This document shows positions 23,820 to 34,925 of a stretch of DNA of 64,000 bases, piece after piece. Numbering within the stretch: the first letter of the stretch is position 1; every line of letters begins with the position of its first letter. The notes beneath the pieces are model-generated. The model was not told the DNA's origin. It did no database searches and saw only the letters and a program-made list of their open reading frames with translations. The DNA is from Protonemura montana (lineage: Eukaryota > Arthropoda > Insecta > Plecoptera > Nemouridae), in contig OX387612.1 of the NCBI GenBank assembly GCA_947568835.1, positions 2,108,001-2,172,000 on the forward strand. Reading direction: 5' to 3'. The position numbers were made by a program, and so were the translations under genes.

Positions 23820-24292
23820 CGTAAAACGCAAGACGCAAGGCGCAAGACGCAAGACGCAAGACGCAAAACGCAAGAGGCAAGACGCAAGACGCAAGACGCA
23901 AGACGCAAGACGCAAGACGAAAGACGCAAGACGCAAGACGCAAGACGCAAGATGCAAGACGCAAGACGCAAGACGCAAGACGCAAGACGCAAGACGCAAG
24001 ACGCAAGACGCAAGACGCAAGACGCAAGACGCAAGACGCAAGACGCAAGACGCAAGACGCAAGACGCAAGACGCAAGACGCAAGACGCAAGACGCAAGAC
24101 GCAAGACGCAAGACGCAAGACGCAAGACGCAAGACGCAAGACGCAAGACGCAAGACGCAAGACGCAAGACGCAAGACGCAAGACGCAAGACGCAAGACGT
24201 AAAACGCAAGACGCAAGACGCAAGACGCAAGACGCAAGACGCAAGACGCAAGACGCAAGACGCAAGACGCAAGACGCAAGACGCAAGGCGAC
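23820..24292 (+). repeat. Heptamer satellite ACGCAAG, about 67 copies
   Basis: An almost pure tandem of the 7-bp word ACGCAAG, with a handful of substitutions (GATGCAAG, GAAAGACG, ACGTAAAACG). It carries one CpG per unit and a purine-rich plus strand. Because three units make 21 bp, all frames are open (plus-strand KTQDARR repeats), which is an artefact. It lies between the two candidate exons at 23.4 and 24.4 kb. Confidence 0.97.
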
Positions 24293-24371
24293 GTAAGCGC
24301 GAGAAGAATTAAAATGTAACAAATAGTTTTCCTTGTGCTTGCGATGTTCGTCCCTATTGTTCAATCTGTAG

Positions 24372-24617
24372 ACCCAGTTAAGAGATTTGGAAGAAGCGGA
24401 TTTTCAGTGGAAAGTCCCGAGATTTCCTGACAAGTCCGAAGAGAAAGAAACTTATTTAGAAGATCAAGCGAAACTGAGAAGAAAACTGACTCAAAATATT
24501 ATATTACAAATAAGTGCAGCTTATTTTTCTAGTAATGATATTAAACTAAGCTTGGTAGGCGAAGAATTCCTCGATGAAGGCAATATTTGCACTTTATATC
24601 GGAAAGAACACTTTTAG
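24372..24617 (+). CDS. Candidate terminal exon, unrecognised protein
   Basis: An open frame begins exactly after a possible acceptor (TTGTTCAATCTGTAG|ACC), which is itself an in-frame stop, and ends TAG at 24615-24617: 81 residues, acidic and charged at first (RDLEEADFQWKVPRFPDKSE, KLRRKLTQNIILQI), ending GEEFLDEGNICTLYRKEHF. Composition is that of a real globular protein and differs from the TVT genes. No family recognised and no upstream exon in a compatible phase was found. It may be a gene fragment or pseudogene. Confidence 0.35.
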   Translation, partial: TQLRDLEEADFQWKVPRFPDKSEEKETYLEDQAKLRRKLTQNIILQISAAYFSSNDIKLSLVGEEFLDEGNICTLYRKEHF

Positions 24618-24654
24618 GGCGTTTTTTCTGCATAAGGTTTAAAAAAATGGTTAG

Positions 24655-25660
24655 GCGTGTTGGAAACATCGGTCTGAGATCACCAAAGTTAAGCAACACT
24701 GCGCTGGGTCAGGTATTGGATGGGTGACCACCGAACAGTTTGGCGTGTTGGAAACACCGGTCCTCGTGAGATCCCAAAAGTTAAGCAACACTGCACTAAG
24801 TCAGGTGTTGAGTGGGTGACCACCGAACAGTTTGGCGTGTTGGAAACACCGGTCCTCGTGAGATCACCGAAGTTAAGCAACACTGCGCTAGGTCAGGTAT
24901 TGGATGGGTGACCACCGAACAGTTTGGCGTGTTGGAAACACCGGTCCTCGTGAGATCATCGAAGTTAAGCAACACTGCGCTGAGTCAGGTATTGGATGGG
25001 TGACCACCGAACGGTTTGGCGTGTTGGAAACACCGGTCCTCGTGAGATCACCGAAGTTAAGCAACACTGCGCTGGGTCAGGTATTGGATGGGTGACTACC
25101 GAACGGTTTGGCGTGTTGGAAACACCGGTCCTCGTGAGATCACCGAAGTTAAGCAACACTGCGCTGGGTCAGGTATTGGATGGGTGACCACCGAACAGTT
25201 TGGCGTGTTGGAAACACCGGTCCTCGTGAGATCCCAAAAGTTAAGCAACACTGCACTAAGTCAGGTGTTGAGTGGGTGACCACCGAACAGTTTGGCGTGT
25301 TGGAAACACCGGTCCTCGTGAGATCACCGAAGTTAAGCAACACTGCGCTAGGTCAGGTATTGGATGGGTGACCACCGAACAGTTTGGCGTGTTGGAAACA
25401 CCGGTCCTCGTGAGATCATCGAAGTTAAGCAACACTGCGCTGAGTCAGGTATTGGATGGGTGACCACCGAACGGTTTGGCGTGTTGGAAACACCGGTCCT
25501 CGTGAGATCACCGAAGTTAAGCAACACTGCGCTGGGTCAGGTATTGGATGGGTGACTACCGAACGGTTTGGCGTGTTGGAAAACCCGGTCCTCGTGAGAT
25601 CACCGAAGTTAAGCAACACAGCACTGGGTCAGGTATTGGATGGGTGACTACTGATTTATT
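24655..25660 (+). repeat. 92-bp 5S-rRNA-like tandem array, about 11 units, with 460-bp higher-order repeat
   Basis: Each 92-bp unit matches 5S rRNA over about its nucleotides 15-100: TTGGAAACACCGGTCCTCG, GATCACCGAAGTTAAGCAAC, then a diverged stretch and ATTGGATGGGTGACC. The outer helix and 3' end of 5S are absent, so the units are not intact 5S genes, though the box A-like and box C-like promoter parts are kept. Diagnostic units (GTGTTGAGTGGGTGACC with TCCCAAAAGTTAAGC) recur exactly 460 bp apart, so five-unit blocks at 24720-25179 and 25180-25639 are near-identical copies. Confidence 0.9.
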
Positions 25661-26028
25661 GACACCATTAGACATGGTAAAAAAGCACTACTAGACAGAT
25701 AGGTAAATACTTACCAAATGTTTGGACGAATTAGTTGTGTTAAAATAGTTTTTAATTTCTAGAATTACTCTACCTCCCACTGGGCCATGTTGACCGCGCT
25801 CTTTGTTGGTAGGGACGTACGCCACTGGCAGCTAAAGGTGATCAGCCGCGCCGAAAACCCAAACAAACGAGTTTTTGTTTTTTCACCTCTCTCCATCTCT
25901 CTCCATGTCCCGTCTTCTTGTCTGAATGGCAGGCTGCAAGTTTTGGGATGGACCTCGATGACCGGCATCGCACTGACCAAGAATACGGCTGAGAGTGGCA
26001 TTTGACTTGGACCCGGCACACGGACAAG
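25661..26028. other. Possible promoter and 5' UTR of gene 3
   Basis: Low-copy sequence whose second half is relatively GC-rich (25780-26028), next to the tentative gene 3 start exon. Overlapping short open frames on both strands here lack any family likeness. No clear core-promoter motif. Confidence 0.35.
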
Positions 26029-26043
26029 ATGCTGAATTCAAGG
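26029..26043 (+). CDS. Gene 3 exon 1 (tentative start exon, 5 codons)
   Basis: ATG CTG AAT TCA AGG precedes GTGAGTGACTGCG. The ten bases GTGAGTGACT equal those at the gene 2 exon 1 donor, and five phase 0 codons match the start exons of genes 4 and 5. It would give MLNSR joined to SFRLVLGICFLASL across a 9.1-kb intron. Alternatives are ATG GTC AAG|GTAAAA at 32720-32728, or no intron with initiation at ATG 35166 (MCTVPQ before SFRLV). Confidence 0.4.
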
Positions 26044-27180
26044 GTGAGTGACTGCGTCGAGATTTACTTCCAATATCGCTGCTTTCTGCTAAACTTTTAA
26101 CTTTGTGATACAAAATTTTTTTTTTTTTTTTTGAGAAATTTTTGATAGATTTTTAACTTTTTGTGTTAAACATGCAGCTGGTGACGGTCAAGTTTTCTAG
26201 AAAGGTCCGAGAACTTTTTTTAATTTCTTTTCTTGTTTCCTGTTGATTTTTTTTTTTTATAAAATTTTGGCCGGTTGCAAGAATTTTGCAAGTATTTTTA
26301 GACACGAAATCACTGAGTTGACCAAATTCATTCGTTTATCTTGATAAGACGCACCTTTTGAATTTTTAAAAATTTTCTAAGATAATAACTTTTTGTGCGA
26401 TTGTCGGAAACGGTTTCGATTTTGATTTCTAAACTGTTTTGGTTTACTTTCAAAAAGAAACGTTCAAGGGTCGATGCTTCGATGTGTCCTGAACTTCTCC
26501 TGAACATTACAATCCGTTGTCCAACTCGTTTAACAAATTTAAACAAATTTATTTTATATTTTATTTTGTATGTATTGTCTCTGAGCTAAGCGTGTTTTGT
26601 TTAACTTAATTCACAAGGGACATTCGTATTTGTCTTATTTGTGGTGCAAGGCTGGGTAAGGTCTTGCAAAATATCCTTCACAAATTGTGACGTTCAAGAA
26701 TGCATTTTTTCGTGTGAAGATTGAATGCCATTTGCAAAAATTATAATTTTTAATTTTGGTGGTTCCCACCTTCATCGAACAGAAAGATTTGAGCAGAAAA
26801 AAAAAACGCATACACATTTTAAAATCTTCCAAACTGACGTGATTTTGGTCTTTAAAGACATTTAAAATTTGTTTGGCTTCCGTTTATTTCGGACATCTTG
26901 AAAGTAGTTGGTTTTTTTCAGCGTCCGAAACTCCGGGTTTGCTTTTTCGAACGTTGGGCGTGTGGCGATGAATACAAACTCTGAAGTTTAAAAAGAAGTT
27001 AAAGTTTTGCTAAAACATAAAGCATCAAACAGCAAACATCAAACATAAGAGGCAGCAAAAACGATCTGAAAAGAATTTTGGTTTTTAAGGAGTGAGATTT
27101 TGAAATCGGGAGAGTTGGGCTTTGATTTTTTTAGAATTACAATTGAGCTAATTCATGACAGCGTATACCACGCAGAATAA
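26044..27180. other. AT-rich sequence of proposed gene 3 intron 1
   Basis: T-rich runs and short chance frames; nothing recognised. Confidence 0.4.
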
Positions 27181-27189
27181 TTCACATTA

Positions 27190-27610
27190 TTTTAAAGCAA
27201 ATCGGAGATAATTCGCTTCAGTTGCGTTGTAAATGCAATTAAAGAGTTTTGCCTCTAGTGGCTTGACCAAACGACTTGGAAGATTTGAAACTGCTTTATC
27301 TTTATTGGTATACGGTTTAAAGGGGTGACGTCTAACTGCGGCTCTGTTTTCTGCAGCCCTGTTTTCTGCGCCTCTGTTTTCTGCGGCCCTAGCTGCCGAC
27401 TTGGTAATGTGCTCCTCAGCAAACTGCACCCCAAAGTGACCGATGTATTTAGGACGGATAAACTATTTCTCAGCTAGTGTATTCTGCAGCCAACCGTGGA
27501 CAGTCACGGGGTGCTAACCCTTAGCCATAGGCAATCCAAGCAACATCAACGGCTCACTGGGAAGTGAAAACCAAGGCGTTTGCAATCAAAGCTATGCAGG
27601 GTACCGAAGT
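27190..27610 (-). mobile_element. Decayed minus-strand copy of the composite element
   Basis: The reverse complement shows GCAGAAAACAGAG words like the right flank of copies A and C. Plus-strand ACTGGGAAGTGAAAACC, followed by GGCGTTTGCAATCAAAGC, is the inverse of the left-flank block with TTGCAAACGC and CACTTCCCAG. The 15-bp tandem array is absent here. Confidence 0.5.
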
Positions 27611-27649
27611 GACTGGTAGGTAAATTCGTTGAATTATTGCGACCCAAAT

Positions 27650-28120
27650 TGTGGAGTTTAACAACGCTCTGATCTAACAACGGGGCCCGATGCACTGGCT
27701 AAAATATTTGGTGAATGAGTGGATGTGAATTAGGATGATGATTAGCCTAACCTAGCCTACAACTGAAAAGTAGAGATCCGGAGACTGCCCTTTGCCTGCT
27801 CCTGTCGTAGAGCATTAAGAAACCAACGGCTTTAAGTCCTAAGTACTGGTAGAACTCGAGCAACTCCACTAATCTGACAAGGGGTTGAAAAATAAGTTGA
27901 ACAAAGTTGTTAAGACGTAAGGTCTCTCCAACCTCGCTCCCGCACTTACATGTGTGTGATGGTAACCCATCCAATACCTGGCCCAGAGCAGTGTTGCTTA
28001 ACTTTCATCCCTCTAACCTCTCTCCCGAACAGAACTGGTCATGTGGATGATGGTAACCCATCCAATACCTGGCCCAGAGCAGTGTTGCTTAACTTCAGTG
28101 ATCTCAGATAAACGGTGTTT
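27650..28120 (-). mobile_element. Old, diverged 5S-derived SINE (copy 7)
   Basis: Minus-strand element with two recognisable heads at the right (plus-strand CCATCCAATACCTGGCCCAG, twice) and a body much more diverged than other copies (AACCAACGGCTTTAAGTCC). Tail near 27655 (TTGTGGAGTTTAACAACGC). Confidence 0.65.
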
Positions 28121-29550
28121 ACATCGTGCAAAATCGTTTGGCAGGTTATTTTCTTTCAAACTTAGTCGTAAACCCGCTGGTTTTATAGCACTCGTAACAA
28201 TTGGTCGAAATGTTATTTTCATCAAAACTAACAATTTGGGGATGCGATTTTATACGCATGGCACTGTTAATAACTCTAGTTTGACAAGTTCATTGTCCTG
28301 TTGTTAGGCGGATATGAATCAGAACTGCTATTGAATGAAGAGCTGTAAGACAAGGCGAAGAACACCTCAAAGATTGAAATCATGCAAGCAATGTTTTTAA
28401 AGGAGTTTATGATAACATGCGTCGCCCATTTCATTATTACCGGTCCAAACATGGAAATGTTCAAACGTAGAAAGGCCTGTTCACAATAGGGAAATCTCCT
28501 TAAGATTATTATTTAATTATTATCATTGTGTTCAAATACGCGTTTAAAATAAAATCTGATGTATTTTTTCTTTTTATAATCCGATCATAACTTTTCTATT
28601 TATATTTGTTTTAAGAATGGCTAAAATATGAATTCTCGTGGCGGGATTAAAACGAGCTGTGATTAACTATAGGTAGTTCTGACGTCATTTTGTTGTATCC
28701 TTTGCGTTCGCTTCTGTTTCTTGACGTCATACTGACGTCAGATTTCACTTCATGTCATAAAAAATGGCGACCCTCGTTTTCGTACGAGATTCAAATGCAA
28801 ACATTTTAAACAGAGATATTTTATTCAAAATTGGATTTAGAAGAAAAGAAAAAAAAATATATGTGCTCATTATTTTCTCACAAAAAAAAGAGTTTCAAAT
28901 TTAAAGAGATTTCCCTCTTGATATATTGATTATGGAATATGGTATTATTATTTGTGTAAGCGAAATGAATGATGGCATTCCTGTTTTACCGTTCACAATG
29001 AGAAAATGTGGCATAGTGATATGGTTTATGGAATAAGAAATGAATTAAATCCATTTCTTATGACTATTCCTTATAACTGTAAAATTCTGACCAATCAGGT
29101 GACGTTACTACTGATGTCAAATGACTAGCATTTATGTGTTTTGGGGTATTTTATTCCAAGTCAAGTCAAATCAAACACTCTCAACTCTCAAGATCAAAAG
29201 ATGGAAGATTATATTTTGAATGATGGAGTGGAATTCGAAGATGACTGCCCAGATGACAACAATTTCGCTACTGGATATATCATAGATACCGATATGAGCC
29301 AACGGTGACACGGAGTAACACCTGCAAAAGATTGACAAGCTTCGAGGCGTGGGATTGAACAAAGATTGTTTGACCAATCGGCCGGATGATGCTGCCAAAC
29401 GATATTAGGGAGCAGGTATTTTAGTTAGGGCCTTCCGACCTGCAGTGCGCTACTTAAAGATTCAATGACAATGACAGTACCTTCCCCTAAAGAGCGCACT
29501 TTGTTCACCGCAGTGGATAGAAAACAATCTCAAAAAAATTCACTCCAACA
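28121..29550. other. AT-rich stretch with TGACGTCA-like cluster and small open frames
   Basis: No supported gene. TGACGT words fall at about 28680, 28724 and 28734, followed by AAAAATGGCGACC at 28760, where a 46-codon open frame starts (MATLVFVRDSNANILN). A second short frame from ATG 29201 reads MEDYILNDGVEFEDD and is acidic, 35 codons. Both are unrecognised and may be chance or transposon debris. Confidence 0.35.
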
Positions 29551-29555
29551 CGACT

Positions 29556-29875
29556 ATGAGGAAAATTAAATACCATACCTTTACAATTTTGTATCAATGT
29601 AACCGTTCAATCCGTTTTGAAATCACTGAATTATATAAAGCAATTAAAAACTTAAACTTGGATGTAAATATAATTACTTTCTCAGAACATTGGCTAAAAT
29701 CGAACGAAGGAGATTGTATAAATACAATTTTAATACAATCTATATTCAATAATTGTTCTACTGGGCTTCCAACTTCAATCAATCTCTACACGAGATGTTT
29801 ACTCTCACGGTGGGACTTGTATTTTCGCTCGACAAAACTGGAAGTACTTCTGTCAACGCCTGGGTTATTATATCT
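29556..29875 (+). pseudogene. Decayed non-LTR retrotransposon endonuclease fragment
   Basis: One frame reads ILYQCNRSIRFEITELYKAI followed by LNLDVNIITFSEHWLKSNE. These fit the start of the LINE-type endonuclease domain (usual N-V-R-S, then I-x-E-x-W-L). After a frameshift between about 29735 and 29785 another frame reads LLGFQLQSISTRDVYSHGGT and CIFARQNWKYF, fitting the next conserved block, which normally has a H-G-G-V/T-C-I core. A stop follows at about 29875. No reverse transcriptase domain follows, so only a broken 5' part of the domain is present. Family assignment comes from motif order seen here. Confidence 0.6.
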
Positions 29876-30374
29876 AAATCTAGTTTGAAGTCCCTCGCCG
29901 ATCATCTAATCTCGATAAAGATATTCTCTCTAAAATTACATCAAGAGTTAAAGAAATTGAACCGACACTTCATTTGTACAGAATTTAAATATGATCCTCT
30001 GGTAAAATTTTGTCCTGGATTAGCTCTGAGTTTGCCCTTATTTAGTTGCAGCATGACATTGACATTTCCTTTGTGACATGCTAGAGACAGAAATTATGCA
30101 ATTGTTTTGTTGAAGGAAAAAGGGTACCCCGTTCTGGCAACTTTTTCACATTATCTTCACTAACCAATAAACGCTTTGATCGCCTTTTCGCGTAGTAAGA
30201 TGAGCGATTTGAGATGAGTTTTTGATTTGAGTTGTTACCAATCAACAATAGTGAATAGATGCGTTTTTTGACGCAATTTGGGGGCCACAAATTTATATTC
30301 CTTGCCTTGAAATTATTCGTTGCTCTAAACAGTCACACACACACACACACACACACACAGACAAGTGATTTTTG
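29876..30374. other. Non-coding stretch ending in a (CA)n microsatellite
   Basis: May contain further LINE debris but nothing recognisable. An ACACACAC run lies at about 30331-30359. Confidence 0.5.
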
Positions 30375-31010
30375 GAGCAGTGTAATTAAGAGGATTTTGC
30401 TCGCTTCCCTCGCTCATTCAATTAGAAATATATTTTGCATTATCCTATTGTTTGCTACCAGAGGGCGCTTCAATATGGGAATAAAGTCTTATATATCACA
30501 TTATAGGCTCAATATCATCCATTCATTCACCGACACCATGAGCCCAGTGCAACAATCCCAGTTATTAAAACAGTGCGTTCCTTAAACATCACAATTCGAA
30601 TCACAACTAGTCAACGAGTGTTAATTTACTTTTCGAAGCTTTTCTTTCCTTAGCGGTTACATTGATGACTTGCAAAGCGCTTTAATCCCACACGCAGCCA
30701 ACTCTTATCCCTAAGTCACGTCAATGCGTCGTCAATCTGTCACTTGATAGCTTTTATTGCAAACGCCTTGTTAACACTTTCCAGCAAGACGTTGAAGTTG
30801 AATGGGTTGCCCAACTAACAACACGTGACGTACCGTGGTAGGGGAGGAGAATATTAAGCCCAAAAACATCAGTCGCTAGTTGGGGCGCAGTATACACGGC
30901 TGCAGTTTCCACCGGCGCACAATCCCAAAACCAGTTTGCCACTTGGGGAGCAGTTTGTAGGGCCGCAGAAAACAGAGGCGCACTTTATGCCCTCTCGTTT
31001 AAAGCGCTTC
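30375..31010 (+). mobile_element. Dispersed composite element, copy B (single 15-bp unit)
   Basis: It shares with copy A the left block (GCTCATTCAATTAGAAATAT, TTGTTTGCTACCAG), the SINE-tail-like block near 30510-30595, and the TAGTTGGGGCGCAG junction. Here only TATACACGGCTGCAG and a broken second unit separate the junction from GGCGCACAATCCC. This is the unexpanded form of the array locus. The right flank diverges after GAGGCGCACTTTATGCC. Confidence 0.75.
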
Positions 31011-31309
31011 ATCTGTGGGCGCGCAACCAATAACTATCGGCCATCTATATTAGCGCGTAAACATATTTTAGGTTATGTAGACAAAGCTTCGTTCAACTCT
31101 GTAATTCCATCGCTAAAAACGAATTAACGATGCCAAAAAACGTATAAAATAAAATGATAATTTGTTGCGGCAGGTAATTAAATCTAGTACCAATTTCACT
31201 TGCGGTGACAAAACAGTTGGTCGGGTAAACACTTGTTGACCAACTGTCAGGTGTCTTTTCGTCACCCATTTTATGTCTGAGATGTAAATTAGTTGCATCG
31301 TTTACGGAA
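31011..31309. other. Short low-copy stretch
   Basis: Nothing recognised. Confidence 0.4.
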
Positions 31310-31314
31310 TAAAG

Positions 31315-32205
31315 GATGCAGACTCTTACACCCCGGCTTCTACCAAACATTGGGGATGAAGACTCTTACACCGCGGCTTCTACCAAACATTGGGGATGTA
31401 GACTCTTACACCGCGGCTTCTACCAAACATTGGGGATGTAGACTCTTACACCGCGGCTTCTACCAAACATTGGAGATGTAGACTCTTACACCGCGGCTTC
31501 TACCAAACATTGGGGATGTAGACTCTTACACCCCGGCTTCTACCAAACATTGGGGATGTAGACTCTTACACCCCGGCTTCTACCAAACATTGGGGATGTA
31601 GACTCTTACACCCCGGCTTCTACCGAACATTGGGGATGTAGACTCTTACACCCCGGCTTCTACCAAACATTGGGGATGTAGACTCTTACACCCCGGCTTC
31701 TACCAAACATTGGGGATGTAGACTCTTACACCGCGGCTTCTACCAAACATTGGGGATGTAGACTCTTACACCGCGGCTTCTACCAAACATTGGGGATGTA
31801 GACTCTTACACCCCGGCTTCTACCAAACATTGGGGATGTAGACTCTTACACCGCGGCTTCTACCAAACATTGGGGATGTAGACTCTTACACCGCGGCTTC
31901 TACCAAACATTGGGGATGTAGACTCTTACACCCCGGCTTCTACCAAACATTGGGGATGTAGACTCTTACACCGCGGCTTCTACCAAACATTGGGAATGTA
32001 GACTCTTACACCGCGGCTTCTACCAAACATTGGGGATGTAGACTCTTACACCGCGGCTTCTACCAAACATTGGGGATGTAGACTCTTACACCCCGGCTTC
32101 TACCAAACATTGGGGATGAAGACTCTTACACCCCGGCTTCTACCAAACATTGGGGATGTAGATTCTTACACCGCGGCTTCTACCAAACATTGGGGATGTA
32201 GACCT
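31315..32205 (+). repeat. 40-bp minisatellite, about 22 copies
   Basis: The unit combines GACTCTTACACCCCGGCTTC with TACCAAACATTGGGGATGTA. The main polymorphism is CCCCGG versus CCGCGG. Very homogeneous units suggest recent expansion or homogenisation. It lies within the proposed intron 1 of gene 3. Confidence 0.97.
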
Positions 32206-33329
32206 CGAAAATGTATTTGTAAATACATATATATATATATATTGACTTTGCGCAGAAATTGATGGCCTATGGCCTCGCGCAGTGGGGGACTCGGACTAAA
32301 CCGCTGCGCCCGATCTTTAAATGGTTGCGGTCGCGTCCCAAAACAAGATGCCAACATCAGGTTATTCACAGACTTGTCCAGACCCGGAAAGTGTGTTATA
32401 AAATATGTCCCGTTACTCTCCTCGTATCTAGCTCGTGGGGACCAACCTTATTCCGGAATACCAGCAAACTATTTGCTATTTTAAGTAATGACCACATCAC
32501 TTTTTGATGTGATTTTATGTGATTTTCAAAGATATCTTGTCCACTCAAGATCTGAAATCTCATGTGCCTGACAAAGCATGTTTAGAGTTTTTTTTTCAGG
32601 TTCCTGGTTGTGGCCGTCAAATATTAAATTTAAATAGTTTTGATAAAAACAAATTCCGGGCAAAATTTAAACTCCAGATAAGATTATTTTCAACCTAACC
32701 GGACGCATTCTGGGTCAAGATGGTCAAGGTAAAACCATCGAGTTTATAGGTACAGTCAGAGGATAACCGTTAATGTTTAAGTTTCTGCTGAGCTAACGAG
32801 ACTGGCAACACGTGGTTACGGCAGGTGCCACCCGATGGCGCTTGCTGCCATTCTTTTTATTAAAACCTCTGCAAGTAATTAATAACGGCTCAAAATATCG
32901 CGACACATGTTTATCAATCGTTGAGGTTAGCATTCATAAAGATTTATTGTGTAAACCAGTCTCAAATGCGAGTATTCTGCGAGAAATTAGGAAATGAAAT
33001 TTCTTAACACTCGAAACGACGGTGACTGCACCTTGCGGCATCCTACATTTGTGTCGTGGTTAATCAGTTGATTAGTGGCTCTATTTTCCATGACAAAGTT
33101 AAACATCAGCATTAAGTTAACACGAAAATAAACTGAAAACTCGTTTGTTTGGAAACGCTATGCACAACTAGTTGCTAAAAGGTGTCTAACAATGAGTGAA
33201 ATTGTGACAAAGTTGACAAGAATTTGTTAAATACAAGAAGTGCCGGTCTCTGAGTGGTCAAATGATTGGATGTTGCCACGCGAAGTTTGATTAAGTTCTT
33301 AACAGACGAATGAACAACCAGCGTTAAGT
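32206..33329. other. Low-copy intronic sequence
   Basis: A short TATATA run at 32228-32240, otherwise nothing recognisable. The word ATGGTCAAG|GTAAAA at 32720-32730 is an alternative start exon for gene 3. Confidence 0.35.
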
Positions 33330-33824
33330 GGTTTCATATGGAAAGTGAAAATCGACATTAGAGAAAATCTGTTTGCATGGCGTTATTCCCACGTGTAACT
33401 GAGTCACTAATAAATACTCAAACAATTATTCTGCGGGAAATTTGTAGGAAACTCGGAAAAACAAACTTTTTGTTGTCGCCTTTGGTTTCCCGAGAAGAAA
33501 AAGAGTTAAGTGATTCGCAATTTATTATAACATCAACAAAACTAATTTTTAGAGAATAATAAGTTTTCAGACATCTTTTTTATCTAATTCCTAATAAAAT
33601 TATTGTTTTTAATTGTGTTAAAACGAGTTAAAAACTCCGCCCGTGTTTCAACGCCAAAATCTCACCAGTAAATACAATTTTGAAAGCGATAATTTGTTAT
33701 AATATTCCCTAAAGCTCGACGATTTCAGAAATGTTGGTCTCATCTCGATCAGACAAATAGTGTCAATGTAAGTCGGTGGGCGGCGCTATTCCAATGGGAG
33801 GACTTAGATCCTCCTAACAGCTGA
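33330..33824 (+). repeat. Duplicated 0.5-kb segment, copy 1
   Basis: It shares with 39330-39845 the words GCGGGAAATTTGT, GAAACTCGGAAAA, TTGTTGTCGCCTTTGG-like, AAAACTCCGCCCGTGTTTCA and ATCTCGATCAGACAAATAGT. Each copy leads directly into a large minisatellite, the 57-bp array here and the 51-bp array at the other site. Confidence 0.85.
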
Positions 33825-34925
33825 GTGGGGAGACCCATGAATCGCTCAGACGCGCTGTCAGTAGATCCTCCTAACAGCGGAGTGGGGAGACACATGAATC
33901 GCTCAGACGCGCTGTCAGTAGATCCTCCTAACAGCGGAGTGGGGAGACCCATGAATCGCTCAGACGCGCTGTCAGTAGATCCTCCTAACAGCGGAGTGGG
34001 GAGACCCATGAATCACTCAGACTCGCTGTCAGTAGATCCTCCTAACAGCGCAGTGGGAAGACCCATGAATCACTCAGACGCGCTGTCAGTAGATCCTCCT
34101 AACAGCGGAGTGGGGAGACACATGAATCACTCAGACGCACTGTCAGTAGATCCTCCTAACAGCGGAGTGGGGAGACCCATGAATCACTCAGACGCGCTGT
34201 CAGTAGATCCTCCTAACAGCGGAGTGGGGAGACACATGAATCGCTCAGACGCGCTGTCAGTAGATCCTCCTAACAGCGGAGTGGGGAGACCCATGAATCA
34301 CTCAGACGCGCTGTCAGTAGATCCTCCTAACAGCGGAGTGGGGAGACCCATGAATCACTCAGACGCGCTGTCAGTAGATCCTCCTAACAGCGGAGTGGGG
34401 AGACCCATGAATCACTCAGATGCGCTGTCAGTAGATCCTCCTAACAGCGGAGTGGGGAGACACATGAATCACTCAGACGTGCTGTCAGTAGATCCTCCTA
34501 ACAGTGGAGTGGGGAGACCCATGAATCGCTCAGACGCACTGTCAGTAGATCCTCCTAACAGCAGAGTGGGGAGACCCATGAATCGCTCAGACGCGCTGTC
34601 AGTAGATCCTCCTAACAGCGGAGTGGGGAGACCCATGAAACACTCAGACGCGCTGTCAGTAGATCCTCCTAACAGCGGAGTGGGGAGACACATGAATCAC
34701 TCAGACGCGCTGTCAGTAGATCCTCCTAACAGCGGAGTGGGGAGACCCATGAATCACTCAGACGCGCTGTCAGTAGATCCTCCTAACAGCGGAGTGGGGA
34801 GACCCATGAATCGCTCAGACGCGCTGTCAGTAGATCCTCCTAACAGCGGAGTGGGGAGACCCATGAATCGCTCAGACGCGCTGTCAGTAGATCCTCCTAA
34901 CAGCGGAGTGGGGAGACACATGAAT
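33825..34925 (+). repeat. 57-bp minisatellite, about 19 copies
   Basis: The unit combines ATGAATCGCTCAGACGCGCT, GTCAGTAGATCCTCCTAACA and GCGGAGTGGGGAGACCC. It shares GGAGTGGGGAGAC and CATGAATC with the 51-bp unit at 39845-43728, so both derive from one precursor. Unit length divisible by three leaves frames open on both strands; there is no other evidence of coding. Confidence 0.95.

Noticed and set aside
23724-24364. Lys-Thr-Gln-Asp-Ala-Arg-Arg and Leu-Ala-Ser-Cys-Val-Leu-Arg repeat frames
   Set aside because: All frames open across a heptamer satellite; no coding signal.
24655-25660. Functional 5S rRNA gene cluster
   Set aside because: Units lack the 5' and 3' ends that form the terminal stem and differ between box A and box C; only about 85 nucleotides of 5S-like sequence per unit.
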